Below are positions 10,401 to 25,400 of a stretch of 64,000 nt of DNA, one piece after another; position 1 is the stretch's first letter, and every line of letters begins with the position of its first letter. Source of the DNA: Aricia agestis. Lineage: Eukaryota; Arthropoda; Insecta; Lepidoptera; Lycaenidae. The translations under genes and the position numbers were made by a program. The notes beneath the pieces are model-generated. The model had not been told where the DNA came from. It did not search any database and saw nothing but the letters and a program-made list of their open reading frames with translations. Location of the stretch: the NCBI RefSeq assembly GCF_905147365.1, contig NC_056418.1, positions 836,001-900,000 of the forward strand, in the 5' to 3' direction.

Positions 10401-13400
10401 TATAGAATTTTACATAACGCATCGCAAGCGCCATTTAACGAACGTTATGTCAAATCCCCTCCATTCGTCTAACTTCGCCAACGAAATTATCAAAAGCATT
10501 TTGACTAAGGGACGTCAGCTGGGTTTTTTTATGAAATATGAGGGAAAACCAGCAAACGGGTCACCTAATGGAAAGTAATTTCCGTCGCCCATGGACACTC
10601 GCAGCATCAGAAGAGCTGCAGGTACGTTGCCGGCCTTTTAAGAGGCAATAGGGTAATAGGGTGGGGAAGGGAATAGGGGAGGGTAGGAAAGGAAATAGGG
10701 TAGGGAAAAGTGTAAAAGGCCTCCGGTAAACTCACTCACTCGGTGAGACACAGCGCAAGCGCTGTTTCACGCCGGTTTTCTGTGAGCCCGTGGTATTTCT
10801 CCGGTCGAGCCGGCCCATTCGTGCCGAAGCATGGCTCTCCCACGTAACATCTGGTAGTTGGTTTGGTAGTTCTTTAAAATGAGGGGTCAAAACTCAATAG
10901 ATACATTATTTTAAAGAAATATTATTATTACTAATTGTAAATGCAAAAGTGTATCTGTCTCTTCACGCTTAACCCGCTGAATCGATTTTGATATGGACAT
11001 AGGATACTTTTTATCTCAGCAAAATGTACGGTTCCGCGCGATAAACGCATTTTGGCGCAATGGAGTTGTGGGCGTTATCTAGTTCTGAATAATTGCCCAG
11101 ACAACAGGACACACTAAGAAAGACGCAGCTTAGGGATTGTTTAGTGTAGGGAAAAAAATTGCTTTCAAATTAAATAAATTTTTGTCTTACCACAGATTGA
11201 AGATGATGAAGAGGAAGTTGAGGATGGCGACTCTTTCGACGATGACGCTGAGGACCCCAAGGTTATCAAAGAACTGATTGACCTCATCAAGAAAGTCGGT
11301 AAGTCACAACTGTCGTAGAAATTTCTGTTTATGGGGGATGAATATATTTTTGGACGCAATTTATAAAAAAAGTTTCAAGGACATTTTACAACCTCAGGTA
11401 TCTTAAAACATATTTTAAATGTCTCCTTTTAATACGAGTATATTTTGTTTAAATTTAGCACTTTGCAACACCAGATGTAGGAATTTCTGAAAATATTTGC
11501 TTTAAATTTATTCAGAAATAAAACAACCTTTTATATTTTATGTATTTTTACAGGTGGCGTAGAGCAGTTGGAGAAACAGCTGCTGCTCTCCGAGTCATCG
11601 TCCAGCACCAACGGAGCGGTATCCACTACACCCACGTCGTTCAATAAGAGACTGTACCAGAAGGTTCTGGATAGAGCTATCGGCAAAAATAAGTTAGTAT
11701 CATTAACCGACTCAAAAAAGTTCTATGTTGGGTATTGCGTATAATTTTTCTTTTTACTAATATCTAAGTCATACACTGGGGCAGAGTTGAAGTCATGTTC
11801 TTTACCTACAGCCCATGCATCTCCATGAGACATGGCAGATATTTGTACCTACTTAAATAATAGAGATATTATTTAAGTAGGTACAAATTTCTGCTATGAA
11901 AATAATATATACGTGGGAGAGTCATGCTTCGGCACGAATGGGCCGGCTCGACCGGAGAAATACCACGTTCTCACAGAAAACCGGCGTGAAACAGCGCCTG
12001 CGCTGTGTTTCGCCGAGTGAGTGAGTTTACCGGAGGCCCAATCCACTACCCTATTCCCTTCCCTACCCTCTCCTATTCCCTTCCCTTCCCTTCCATCCCT
12101 ACCCTCCTTTATTACCCTATTCCCTCTAAAAGGCCGACAACGCACCTGCAGCTCTTCTGATGCTGCGAGTGTCCATGGGCGACGGAAGTTGCTTTCCATC
12201 AGGTGACCCGTTTGCTCGTTTGCCCCCTTATTTCATAAAAAAAAAATATGGAAACGCGCGCGCATTTGTGCAAAAAGTTGACGCGTTGTGACGCTTCGAC
12301 TCTGCCCCAGTGAGAGTTGAGCCTAAGTATACCCTCGCAGTAATAATTGTTAATTACAGTTGCCCAACTTACCAGTTACTTTGAGTATATTTGGGTGAAT
12401 TTTTTTGCTGAGGGCTGACGAGTCCGTATTTTTTCGAATATTAAAATAATTATAATTTTCTGTCCTAAACAATCAGAAAAAAATTCAAAATTTTTCAAAT
12501 AGGTTTTATGGAATTATCTTAGAAAGACGATAAGGAAGATAATAATAATACGCTACGAATAATAAAAAAATACGATTTTTATTATAGGTACACCAGCAAG
12601 ACAACGATTGAAACCGTGCAGCAAAACAGCCGAAGCGGTCCCCAGAACGCTGGTATCGAAGCGACAGCTGACAAAGACAGGCTGATAAGGAAGGGAAGAC
12701 CAGAGTAAGCATATTTATATATACTATAACAATGTTAAAATCTTATATATAAAATTCTCGTGTCACAATGTTCGTTCCCGTACTCCTCCGAAACGGCTTG
12801 ACCGATTCTCATGAAATTTTGTAAGCATATTGAGTAGGTCTGAGAATCGGCCAACATCTATTTTTCATACCAAAAATTATTTATAAGGCAAAACAACGTT
12901 TGCCGGGTCAGCTAGTAATATTATATAGGTAAAAATATTTGAAATTGATATTTACTTTCAAAGTTTTAGGTATAACTTATAGCCATGAGCGTTCATATTC
13001 ATTATATTATAATATAACTTTAAGGGCCTACTTCACCACTTCCAGATAAGTGTCAGATAGGCTACCCACAACTTACCTGACAGATAATTCATACTTTATC
13101 TGTCAGATAAGTTGTGGATAGCCGACAGGCTATCCGTGCCTGATAAGGCACTCATCAGAAAGTGGTAAAACAGCCCCTTATTGATGCCAAGCTACAAAAC
13201 CATCATGAAGGTATTAGTAAATCAATGACCTATTATTTTAGGTATGTCACAATAAATCGCGCAAGATCCTCACCGAAAACAGAAGAGCCAGAAGAGAGCG
13301 AGGAAGTGGAAGAATCTGAGGAGGAAGAAGTTCAAGTGTCGAGGTCGAAAATTTCATTCGGCTCAGAGTCAGCTTCTGTTGCGTCCACTGCGAAGCCATT

Positions 13401-16400
13401 ACAGTATGTGAACATCAGACGAGCGAAACCTACTACTGAAGCTACGGAAGAAGCTGAGGAACCATCGAGGTCAAGGTAAAAAAAAAACATATATTTTGAT
13501 CTGACAGTTTTAGTAACGCCTTTACAGAAAAGGTTAGGTTTTATTAAAAGAACTTACAACGATATCAAAATTAAAAATCGAGATGTTATTGTTTAGTGCT
13601 TGGAGTTTCTTTTATATATTTATTTAATTTACAGGAATGCGCTGTTTGAACGTTCAGAAGCATTTGTTGCTGTCGATAACCTTAACACAATAGATATCAT
13701 AAATACGAAACGCGACAATATACCAGAATATGTAACGATTAAAAGAAATCGCCCATCGTATGCTGAAACGACAACTATAGGGTAAATATTACTAATTTGT
13801 TTATTACTTACGAGTACATATATTAAAAATAACGATTGTATAAAATCAACAATTGAAAAAAATTACAACTGTAATTATTTTCAGATATTCTTCTTCCGAA
13901 TTGGACACTTCCAAGGAAACTGAATTGGAAAGAGAGATCTCATCTCAAGTTTCTCAGCCGCAATATACGAACATCGTCCGAACCAGATCGACGACACAGC
14001 CACCTCAAGTTCAACCGCAGACTCCAGAGCCTACAACTATATTGTCGGTGCAAATATCGTCTTTACTCAATGAACCGAGTGAGGAAGAAGAACCTACTAC
14101 GCAACCTCAGACGACTTTAGCTCCAGAAATTGAAAAACCAGAACCAGAAATTACAACTACTCCAACCACTAGCCCGACTACTACAACTACATCTGCCCCA
14201 TCTTCGACCACTTCAACTACAAGACGGTCTTTGTTGCGTCGAAGAGGATCGACAAGCCCCACAACAACTACAACGACTACTGAAGCTCCTGAATCGTCAT
14301 CTCAGGTAAGTTCTAGGAATTATTCTTTCATCCGCCGTCGACGTCCCTTATCGCAACCCAATGAAATATCGAAAGAAGTAGAGGAACCCGTCGCTAATAA
14401 TCGTTATAGAAAAATAAGATCTACAACTCCAAATAGTCAGGAAGTTGACGTCTCAAAAACACTGCCTAGCAGAGGCTTAAATAAATATCGTATAAGGGTA
14501 ACACCGAGCGATGATTCTGTGCCAGCAGCTTCCAAAGTACCGAGACAAATTTCCAGATTTAAATACGAATACAAGGATGAGGATATCTCTGCAAGCAGTG
14601 AAGAAGCGGACGATTCATCTATTATAGAATCATATGAAACCACTGATAGTGACGATGACGTAGATATAAAAAGGACAACTATTGCAGATAAGATTACTGA
14701 CAGTGACGTTTCAGCTACTACATTAGAAACAAGAAAACCTTCTGTCCTATCTAGAGGAAGAGGAAGGTTTTCTCTTACGACTGAGTCTATAAGGAAAAGC
14801 GTATCCACAGAGGCCCCAATCGCTATAACGAAACGACCAACTTTTGCTAGATTTTCTCCACGGCCTTTCGGAAGGAATAATAACATTAACTTGGATTTAA
14901 AACCTAAAGATACAACAAACACTGAACAAGTAAGTCAACGTGTACCTTCTCGTCTACCTTTCATAAGACCTAGAATACCTTCAACTGGTATTGGCGGTAG
15001 TTTACCCTCACGAAGATTACCATTTTCCTCCCGTTCAACGACTCCGAGGCCCACAACATCAAAAAACGATGATGAAGAAATTGATAATAAGAATGATGAT
15101 ATAACATTATCTGAAAGTGCCATAGAAGTAAAAGAACATGGTCAAGATGAACAGGATATTTCTATTGAAACTGTCACAACTGACAGTAGTTTCACTGAAG
15201 AAATCACAACCGAAACAAATGAAAGAAGAAAGTTCAAAATAATAAGAAGGCGACCGACTACAACATCAACTACCACAGAATCTGTTACTGATGTAACAGT
15301 ACCTAGAATCCGAAAAATCATTAGAAAGAAAATTAAACCAAGTGACCCCGATTCTGAAGTAAGTACTAAAGCTACGAATTTTAAGAAAGAAGTAGAATCT
15401 TCTACAAAGCAAAGTCTCAATTATGGTGAGAGGACTAGGGTTACAACACATAAACCAACAACTTTAGAAATTACTACTACTGAGAAAGAAGATGAAGAAA
15501 TAGAAATTATTACGGAACTTTTGAAGGAAAGAACTACAACTACAGAGAAATATTATGAAAAGCCCAAAGAAGATAACAAAAAAGATGTTTTTGGTGATGA
15601 AAACACAAGTAGCAATGAGGAAAACGATAACGAAAAAGATACCCTTGATGACGATAATATTAACAGCCAAGAAGATAATGAAGATGAAATTTTTTCGACA
15701 ACATCAAGTAGTTTAAATGATAAAGATACTAATATTCAGGAGATAATTTTACAAACTGGTAACGATAATTTAGATTTATCTGATAAACAACAAGATTTAA
15801 TAAACGACCGTGACTCTACAAAAACAAGTGAAGAAACTACCACAGAATCATATAAAAATGAATTCACAACTGTGGTCCCACAAACTGATTCTGACGAAGA
15901 TGTAACTGAAGGTCCAAAACCGTCTCAATCTGAAATAGAAAGTAAGGATGATGTTTTAAATAAAACTATAATAGAAAATCAAGATTCGTTGTCAAATGAT
16001 ACAACAAATATACAATCTGCAGATAATCACACTGAAACTACAACAACGAGTACTACTGTACTAACATCTCCGTCATCACGATCTAGGTCACCATATAAAC
16101 CACCAAAGAGACTCTTTACATCAACAACCGAGGCTATCCCATCCAGCAGTAGATTAGTGTTTAGTAGAAAATATAACCCAGGAGTTTACACTAGTCCAGC
16201 CACTGTTGAAAGACCAGGTTTTAGCCGTGCTACCACAAAAAAGCCATTGATTCCACGAACCTTTACGAGAAGAACATTCCCAACACCGAAACCTACTCCA
16301 AAATATCAAGAAGAAGATATAGTGTATTCAGATGAAGAAATACTAGAAGAAGAACCCGATAATCCGTTTGTTTTCGTTCCACCCTCAAAACTTTATACTG

Positions 16401-19400
16401 AGAAACCCAATTCTGAGGAGTATGAAGACTTTGAAGATGATGAAGAATTTATTGATGACTTAGAGGAGCCAACCCAAGAAGATATTCCAGAAGAAGAAAT
16501 ATCAGAAGAATTTTTGGAAGAATCATATCCACAGAAACCGACTACATCAACAAGCAAAAAACCATTATTTAAACCAAGAGTAATAAATTCTAATACATTT
16601 AGAACTTCTACGACTACTACAGAATTACCTAAACGAATTGTGGGATCTCAACAAAGCCAACAAAATAAAACAACATCGTTTAATCGATTTGCTAGTAATA
16701 AACCTGTAGATCCCACAAAGAAAAGAGTTCAAAACGTTCCAATTGGTTACGATCCTCAAAAGACGCCTGCTTCTAATCCAAAGAATGCAAAGGTTTCCAC
16801 AACATCTACTACTACAACCACCACTACTACAACAACTGAAAGTCCTGTATCAAATGATTCTCAAGAGCAAGTAGCAATTACAACTGATAGTAATGAAAAT
16901 GATATAAAAACTACTGAAAGTGATGAAAATACTTCTCCAATTGATAACAATGAAGACCAGTCTCAGCCATTGAGTGTCAATATTCCAATGGCAGACCTTA
17001 GTGAAGAATTGACCACAATTGCTGTAGACACTAATAATAAAAATGAGGATTACTTGGAGTCTCAAGAAGTTAATAAAGAACTGCAAGCCACAGAAAATTC
17101 TGAAGATAAAAAAGAAGAAAGCGATTTAGCAAACGACTCTAAATTATCAAAAGAAGTAGTTGGACAACAGCTAAGTAATGTAGAAACTACTGAGGCACCT
17201 GTCGTAGATACGACGTATATTTCTTATGTACCTCCAATTGTCAAAACGCAATTTGATAAACTATTTTCTGTTAGTAGAATCGTTGAGGTTTCATCCAAAT
17301 CGGAAAAACGACGTCTGAATAAAAATAATGAAACAACTCTTATACAAGAAGGTAAAATAAAAATAGAAAAGAAACCAACACTCGATAAAATTGGAGAAGT
17401 TAGTAGGTACAGTCTTATTAAAATAGTGGAAGACGAGATCCCTATTTATTTAACTAAACTTGGTCATGTCTATCCAGTAGATAATCCACCAAACAATCCA
17501 ATTCGTATCGATGAAGCACGAAATGCCAGAGCGTTACGCGATATTATCAATGCACCAAATGAAAACCTAATCGCTTCTGAAAGTATGAACGAAGGATATA
17601 GAACAGTTAATAGGGTGGCTAAGGAAGCTAATCAGGATACATCAGAAAATATCGGACAGTCACTTAAGGATGATTTTCTTAAATATGTAAACGATGATAA
17701 GAAATCAGACAAATCGGGAGAAGACCAGCCCTACGGAACTCAATGGCAATTCGTTCCAGCGGCCTACGAAAATGAACAGAATAGAAAAACAGGTAGTAGG
17801 ATCGACTCAATAACCCCACGAGCTATGCAAACCAATCCTTCAACTCTACCTCTAGAATCATTATTCAAAACTGAAATGACAACAAAAAAAAGTAACGAAT
17901 CCAATGCTCCGTTCGTCGTGTATTCCGCCCCAATATCTCCCGATGCAGAGGACGCTAGCTTAGTTAAATTGAAGATTTTGAAACCCCAAAATAGTCGCAG
18001 CATCGTCACTTTCGCTAAAGGTAAAGAATTAAAGGGCACATCGCATCCAATACATAAGCCAATAAGCATCACTGTCTTGACAAATGATTTAGGGAACACT
18101 ACTTCTAGTACTACGACTACTACTACATCTACAACTACAGAACGCGCGAGAACTAGTCCTGTAATCGAAATGTTGACAACAACTCAAAATACAACAATTA
18201 CAACAACCTCCACAACAGCTAAACCGTTTGAACCATCCTCGACAGAAGCCATTATAACCGAACCCTCAGTAACCACCGAAACTATTCCGGAAGAAACTAC
18301 CACTGTTAAAATATCCCCACTAGACGCTAAGAGGCTGAAATATGGGCTAGCGAGACGACCACTGCTCAAACCATCAAACGTTACCCGATACCTATCGCGC
18401 ACGAATTCAAAACAAAACATACCAACCAATCCTAAAGTGAATAAAACGACTAGCTTCTCTCCGAACAAAACGACAAGTTTTTCGGTGAACAAAACGGCAA
18501 GCTTCACGCCGAATCAACGGAAAACGAGTCGAACTCAAAACGTGCCAGTCGACATCAGAAAGCGACCGACAGCAAATAGAACGAGAATTTTCACAACAGA
18601 AGCTCCCAGGAGTACGACAGAAAGGAGAGTTTCTGTCAAGCCATTTAGATCTAGTTTCAGACCCTCCTTCTTACCTAGACGACCGACTACAGTAGCCACT
18701 ATCGAAGGAGAAACTTAGTTCTGACTTTAACACAGATACTGATATCATTTGGGTTGTTTTAAAGGATGCGACTGACGTAAACTACGATTTTTTGAGATTA
18801 AAAATACTAGTTGTAAATCTATTTAAAATTTTGCTGCTCTCCAAAGAAATCGTAGTAGCACATACTGCCTGTATATAAAGAATCCCCGTAGTCATAATGT
18901 AGACTTTATAGCTTTATTAGGTTTATGTGAAAGTTTGTTATACCAAATGTTGTAAATTTCGAGATAGATTTGGTATTGAGACTTTCGGCGAATTGTCAAT
19001 AGTTTAGGTTAAGTTTATTTAATTACTAATCGTTACCATGTATGTTTAGGACATTGGGCGTATTGTACACTAATTGTACTATATAATGAAAAATTAATAA
19101 GAATTTGTAATAAAAATCTATACTTTACATATTTGCACTTATTTGATAGCTAAGAAATTACTAACGTATAAGATAAACTAAGAAATAAGTATACTTATAC
19201 AGGAAGGTCATCACTTTTACGCGTATTCTTCGATCATATATTTCTGCGCGTATTATATAAGAACGCTTTCGTAAATACTCGTAGACGATATTTCACATCC
19301 TATTTTAGTTGCTTCAACATAAAAATGATTTGTGTGACTAAAGGCGCGAAGGATAGAGGTAAGTACATTTTTATTTACGCAACTTTTAAAAGGCATGTAC

Positions 19401-22400
19401 CCAAACAAACCTCTTGATGGGTTATATTTTAATACTGTCATGAAGTTTTTTTATAATTACAGCTAATCCACTGCTGGGCAATAGAAACCTTAATCGTCAT
19501 TATTTGGACATCATTATATTTGTTTGGCTACATGCGTATGCTTTGTTATTACCAATTCAATTATTATAGTTTGTAACAATCGTTACTTTTCTGTATGATT
19601 ATTGATGTATGAAAACTGCTAGCCGAAAAAAGCTATAACGATAGGGCTCAAATATCAAAATCGCATTATTCGCTGTCTGCTCATTTTCTCTATAATTACC
19701 GTAATATAGCAAAATTGTTTTGATCATAATATGCTATCATAAGTGGTTAGAAACCTGAGTAATCGATCTTGAAATTTAATACAATTTTTACTTTCACCTT
19801 TGATTTTCATATGATTATATTTTTTTTCTAATTAAAGGACTTTATCGTAAACGATAATGCCGTCCTTAATGATCATGTTTTTATAGGAAGTTCTGCAAAA
19901 CAAAACTGATTTAACGTTTTCTGTAACATCTATGATACACGAACATATTTCGAGCCTATTCCCGGTGATAGATTATGCAACTCGTCCAGTACATTTTTCA
20001 CTAGATTTACTTTTACTAAACAACGTATTTGTATCATAGTATAATATGCTACAACGTATCATAATTTCCCACCTAAACTTTTATAGAAGAACAATAGACA
20101 TTTATTATCAGAGAGAAAACATAGACAATGTTTAGCCTCGTCATTACCTTGTTAATTATAGGGAATATTGGCTATTGTATTATCTCATGTATCCCAATAG
20201 TTGTTTGAAGAATCCGGTCACACTAAAAGAAAATGCAGTAGAGTGTATAATGACCACTTGTATGGGAAAAATACAGGTACTTCATGTGGTCGGCTTATGT
20301 CAATTCAATGTAAGTGTCTAAACACATTGGGCCGAAAATACGCGGCCGAAGTTCGGCTTGATTACGCCAGCAATGCGCTACGCATAAACGCGACGTAATT
20401 TCGGCATGGTGTGTCATCGGTAATTTAAAATACATTGCTGGCATAATCGTGCCGAACTTCGGCCGCGTTTTTTCGGCCTAGTCTGTTTAGACACTAGTTG
20501 TGATCGGCCGGATGGGTTTAACTTAACCCGACCCAATAACTTAGGTCCCCCAGAAATCAACTTCTCTGATAGTACAAATATTATAAACAAGTATGAAGCA
20601 CGAGGTGCTTTATACTTGTTTATACTTAACTTCTGTGTTTGACAGATGATAAAAGGACTTAGGATGAAGCATATAGTATTTTTTTTTATGAAATAAGGGG
20701 GCAAACGAGCAAACGGGTCACCTGATGGAAAGCAACTTCCATCGCCCCTGGACACTCGCAGCATCAGAAGAACTGCAAGTGCGTTGCCGACCATTTAAGA
20801 GGGAATAGGGGAGGGTAGGGAAGGGAAGGAAAGCCGAAGCATGGCTCTCCCACGTATAAAAATTAATTTTTAAATTAATTTAAAAAAAAAATGAAGAGTT
20901 AGTACGTGACAAACGAATTTCTGAATTTGCTGGTAACATTATTGAGTTTCAGACAACATTATGTCCTATATATATTTAATTAGTATTACTATAAGTAGTA
21001 AGTAGTAACGGTGTCATGGATTTGTTCACAATAAGTTGTGACTTGTGACTTGTGACCCAATATCCATGACACCGTACTGTCTCTACTCTAAAATCAATAG
21101 TTTCCTGATATTGTTTTAGGAATTCTATGGTTTTAGGTAGTAAATCCGTTCCATATTTAAATTGACATCAAAACTATCTTATCAACTCAATTTAGTTCAA
21201 AACTAGTAATGAAACCAAATGTCATATAAATAATTCATGTTATATTCGTTAGTTTAATACGAATGTAGGTAAATGTACGATTTTGGTACTACGCTCCCCT
21301 TCACTCAACCATGGCCAAGATTTAGGTGAGGAATAATAATTGAAACATAAATAATGCAGAATTTAAGTTTCTTGACATTTGAATTTTTGAATTTGGAAAA
21401 GAATAATATTATATTTTTTCAATGTTAGTAGTGTGTCATAGATGCAGTTTGTGACTTTAACAGGAGATATTATTATTATTTATGAACTAGAATCTAGACG
21501 TTGCTCGTGATTTTGTGCTTCATAGAAATTTCATCAACGTGGGCTGAACATTTAAAAAAAAAATCGACGCAAGCAAAATATCTTTCCTGTTTGTTACTTC
21601 ATGCGGCATGCATGATGTTTGTACAACATTGGCATAAATCCATACTAGTAGATACTAACATACTTGGTATTATAAAAGCGAAAGAGTGTTTGTCTGTTTC
21701 GTCTTTTGTATAAAGATACTTTGTGTCTCGGGAAAGGCCATAGGATAGTTTTTTCCACGGAAAATGTACGGTTCCCGCGGTTGGCGGGCGTCACCTAGTA
21801 TATTATATACCTACAGACAAAAGATCCAATAATAGAGGTATTATCTTCGGTGATGTTTATTTTGTTTGTCGTAATTATGGCCGAGGGTAAGCGCACCTTA
21901 ATGCGAGAATCGTGACTCCTCCTTAATGTCACTCCTCCTTAGACTTAGCAAATCCACAGATAAGTATAGCTAAAAATACATGACACTTTGACCTAATGCC
22001 TACGCACACGGTCTTATAAGCCCTTATTGCGTTAAGAAACTCGCATATTTTTTTCTATCTTGCTTTAGTAGTAAAAAATCACAGTAAGTAGGAGTTTAAA
22101 AATAAATAGAGTCAAAAACAAGGCACCTACAAAGTACTAGCAATTTAAAATGCTCGTATGACTGATCATCAAGTTTACTTTTTAATTAAGGTGAAATTTT
22201 GAACATTCCACATAGTGGAGTCCTGACAATCGATATCTATAATAATAAGTAATAATCATATCCATACCATACAAATAACAATCCATATCCATGCAAAAAT
22301 ATGTCTGTTCTTCTGGTACCTCCTCACGCCCAAACGCTGAACATTTTTTTTTGTTGAAAGGTATAATATAAGAACGTTTATACGAATAATAATTTATACG

Positions 22401-25400
22401 GGGGAGAGCCATGCTTCGGCACGAATGGGCCGGCTCGACCGGAGAAATACCACGTTCTCACAGAAAACCGGCGTGAAACAGCGCTTGCGCTGTGTTTCGC
22501 CGAGTGAGTGAGTTTACCGGAGGCCCAATTCCCTTCCCTATCATCCCTAATTCCCTTCCCTTCCCATCACTACCCTCCCCTATTACCCTATTCCCTCTTA
22601 AAAGGCCGGCAACGCACCTGCAGCTCTTCTGATGCTGCGAGTGTCCATGGGCGACGGAAGTTGCTTTCCATCAGGTGACCCGTTTGCTCGTTTGCCCCCT
22701 TATTTAATAAAAAAAAAAATACTTTGAGTCCCGGAAAAGGACATAGGATACTTTTTATCGCGGAAAAATGAACGGTTCCCACGTGATAAATGAATTTTGG
22801 CGTAACGGAGTTGCTGGCGTTGTTTAGTACTCGTATTATTATATAGCACATCTTTGACATCGCGGGTGAAGCCAAACGAGCGTAATTTGTGAGTTGTGAG
22901 TCGCAGAATTTCGTCTGGCAGAAATTCTGCTGCATTCAGTTTCATACAAAAGTCCTGTTAAATTCACACGAGCGTAATTTTGTGAGTCATGATTTGTATG
23001 AAAAGATATTTACGGCGACTCACAACTCACAAATTACGCTTTGGCTTCACCCTAAGTGTGCTAGGAGACGTTACAAATGGATCCTCTTTATTTATTTGAC
23101 TAGTAATAAATACACGTAGACATGATACATTGCATAAAGTAATTACTGTACTTACGGCCGTTCCCAATATTTGATCTATCTCTGGTTTTGCCCTACTAGA
23201 GATAGGAATAGCTCATAATTGACATTAGAGACATATATTTTATGTCAATTGTGAGCTATTCCTATCTCTAGTAGGGCAAAACCAGAGATATATCAAATAT
23301 TGGGAAAGGCCGTTAGTAAATATCAAAAGTTTCAATGTTTAAACGCGAGTTCTTAGTCAAGTTGCCTTCGCTAATAATTTCAAAGACCGAGTTTTAGCTA
23401 AGTTGTTTTCGCTGATAATGTCCAAAGAATTTCGAAAATTAAAATAAAGTTTTATGAATCATCACTTGGCTTAGGATTTTAAAATGAAGTTTCATAACAT
23501 CACATCGCGACGTTGTAATGTGAATTATCTGCAGGTGTTAAAAATTGCAGTTGCTTATAAAAAGACGAAAAAAAATAATTAATAGCGTCTTAAATAAAAC
23601 AAAACAATCGTGTATAATACAGTTTTTATTTATAAAAATTCGGTTAATATCTTTTTAATTGTCGTGTAATTGTATCAGTTGTGTAACACTTCTGGTTCCG
23701 GTTTTACACGGTTCGGTAAACCCGGGTACAATATTATGGAAATTTTGCTATAATTTTATCTTCATAATAATCTGAATTAAGATAGTGTTCGAAAGTTCAT
23801 GTTTAGACGCATCACTCATCAATTCGGCAGCAACCCCCGCCAAGACGAGCCTTACCACTTTTGCCTGCCTTAAGCTTATACACATTTTAAAAAAAATAAA
23901 ACTTTAATATGAAATTGAATAGTTTCCGAAGCTACTGGACTAATTCATGACACAACGACATACTATAATTCACTATAGAGAAGGATTTAGGCTACACTTT
24001 TATCCAGAGATGGTGTACGCGTTCTGCGGGATTTTCGTTCTTTTGCAATTTTAAACATTGAATTCAAAACAGGATAACTTGAGTCTCGATATTTTTCATG
24101 TGTCTCCATGCGTTCCTTGCATGTTTAAAACAAGTTTTTATTTACCTGCGTAAATGTATACAGTAGAGTAACTTTTTGTCTCGAAATCAAACTTATGCAG
24201 CACAGACATATAAAGTAATATAAAATTGTCAGAGTGAAATTCACGTGCGATGTGATTCTGCATTGTTGTGTTCTCTAAAGTTATCTATTAACACGCTGTG
24301 CGACCAGATGACACTTTACTGTGTATAATTTATAGTATATACCGTACCCGTTTTAGGGTTCCGTAGCCAAAGGGTAAAAACCTATTACTGAGAATTCGAT
24401 GTCTGTTCGTCTGTCTGTCTATCTCCAGGCTGTAACTCAAGAACCGCTGACTTCTGAAATTTTCAAAGATTGTGTATTTCAGTTGCCGCTATAACAAGAA
24501 ATACTAAAAACGAAATAAAACAAATATTTAAGGGGGGGTCCCAAGCTCCCATACAACAAACGTGAGTTTTTTTGCCTCTTTTGCTCGTAATCAATAATGG
24601 TAGCAGGTAGACACTTGAAATGCTCACAATATTCTTAATTATATTTGTACTTTAATAATTAATAATAAAATTATAATGAAATTAATATTTAAGGGGGGCT
24701 TCCATACAAAAACACATTTTTTTGCCAACTTTCGCTCAATAACGGTATGGAACCCTTCGTGCGCGACTCCAACTCGCACTTGGCCGTTTTGATGTTGTTT
24801 ATTACCAAGCCTGTATGTTTTAGATGTCGTTGATGCACCTACTATATATATATGGTAACTAACTGGTCGGTCAACCAGTTAAACTTGTCTTAACCAACGT
24901 TTCTCTGAAGCCATCCTTAGTATCTTCACGATTTTTGTGATTGCATAGAATTCAAGAGAATCTATTATATTTGTAGACGAGCTTTTGCCCTCGGCTTTGC
25001 TCGCGTTAAGAAGTATTATTATATACAAACTTTCATCCCCTATTTTATCCCCTTGGGGTTGGGATTGATCAAAATCCTTTCTTAGCGGATGCCTACGTCA
25101 TATCTTCTACCTGCATACCAAATTTCAGCCCGATCGGTCCAGTGGTTTGGGCTGCGCGTTGATAGATCACCATGTCAGTCAGTCACCTTTGAGTTTTATG
25201 TATATAGATAGTTAGAACTGGCTATAAATAAATAATTTTTGTTCTAAATCCAAATGTTTGAAAATAAACATAAATATGATTAAATAAGATATCCTTGCAA
25301 TCAATTAAATATTGTTTTCTTACAGAAAAGTATTAAATATGAGAAATGTACAGAGTTATTTTATAATTATTAATGATGAACCTATTATATAAAGTTATGA

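Noticed and set aside
14437..14922. 161-residue open frame on the minus strand
   Set aside because: Lies wholly opposite the Cht6 coding exon; A/T-rich Ser/Thr codons leave the complement open. No start or splice context.
18680..18700. Donor ACA|GTAGCC near the end of the short-isoform exon as the splice to 40192
   Set aside because: In phase 0 but a poor consensus compared with CAG|GTAAGT at 14305; retained only as a fallback.
20201..20398. 65-residue frame
   Set aside because: Falls across the MITE at 20311-20496.
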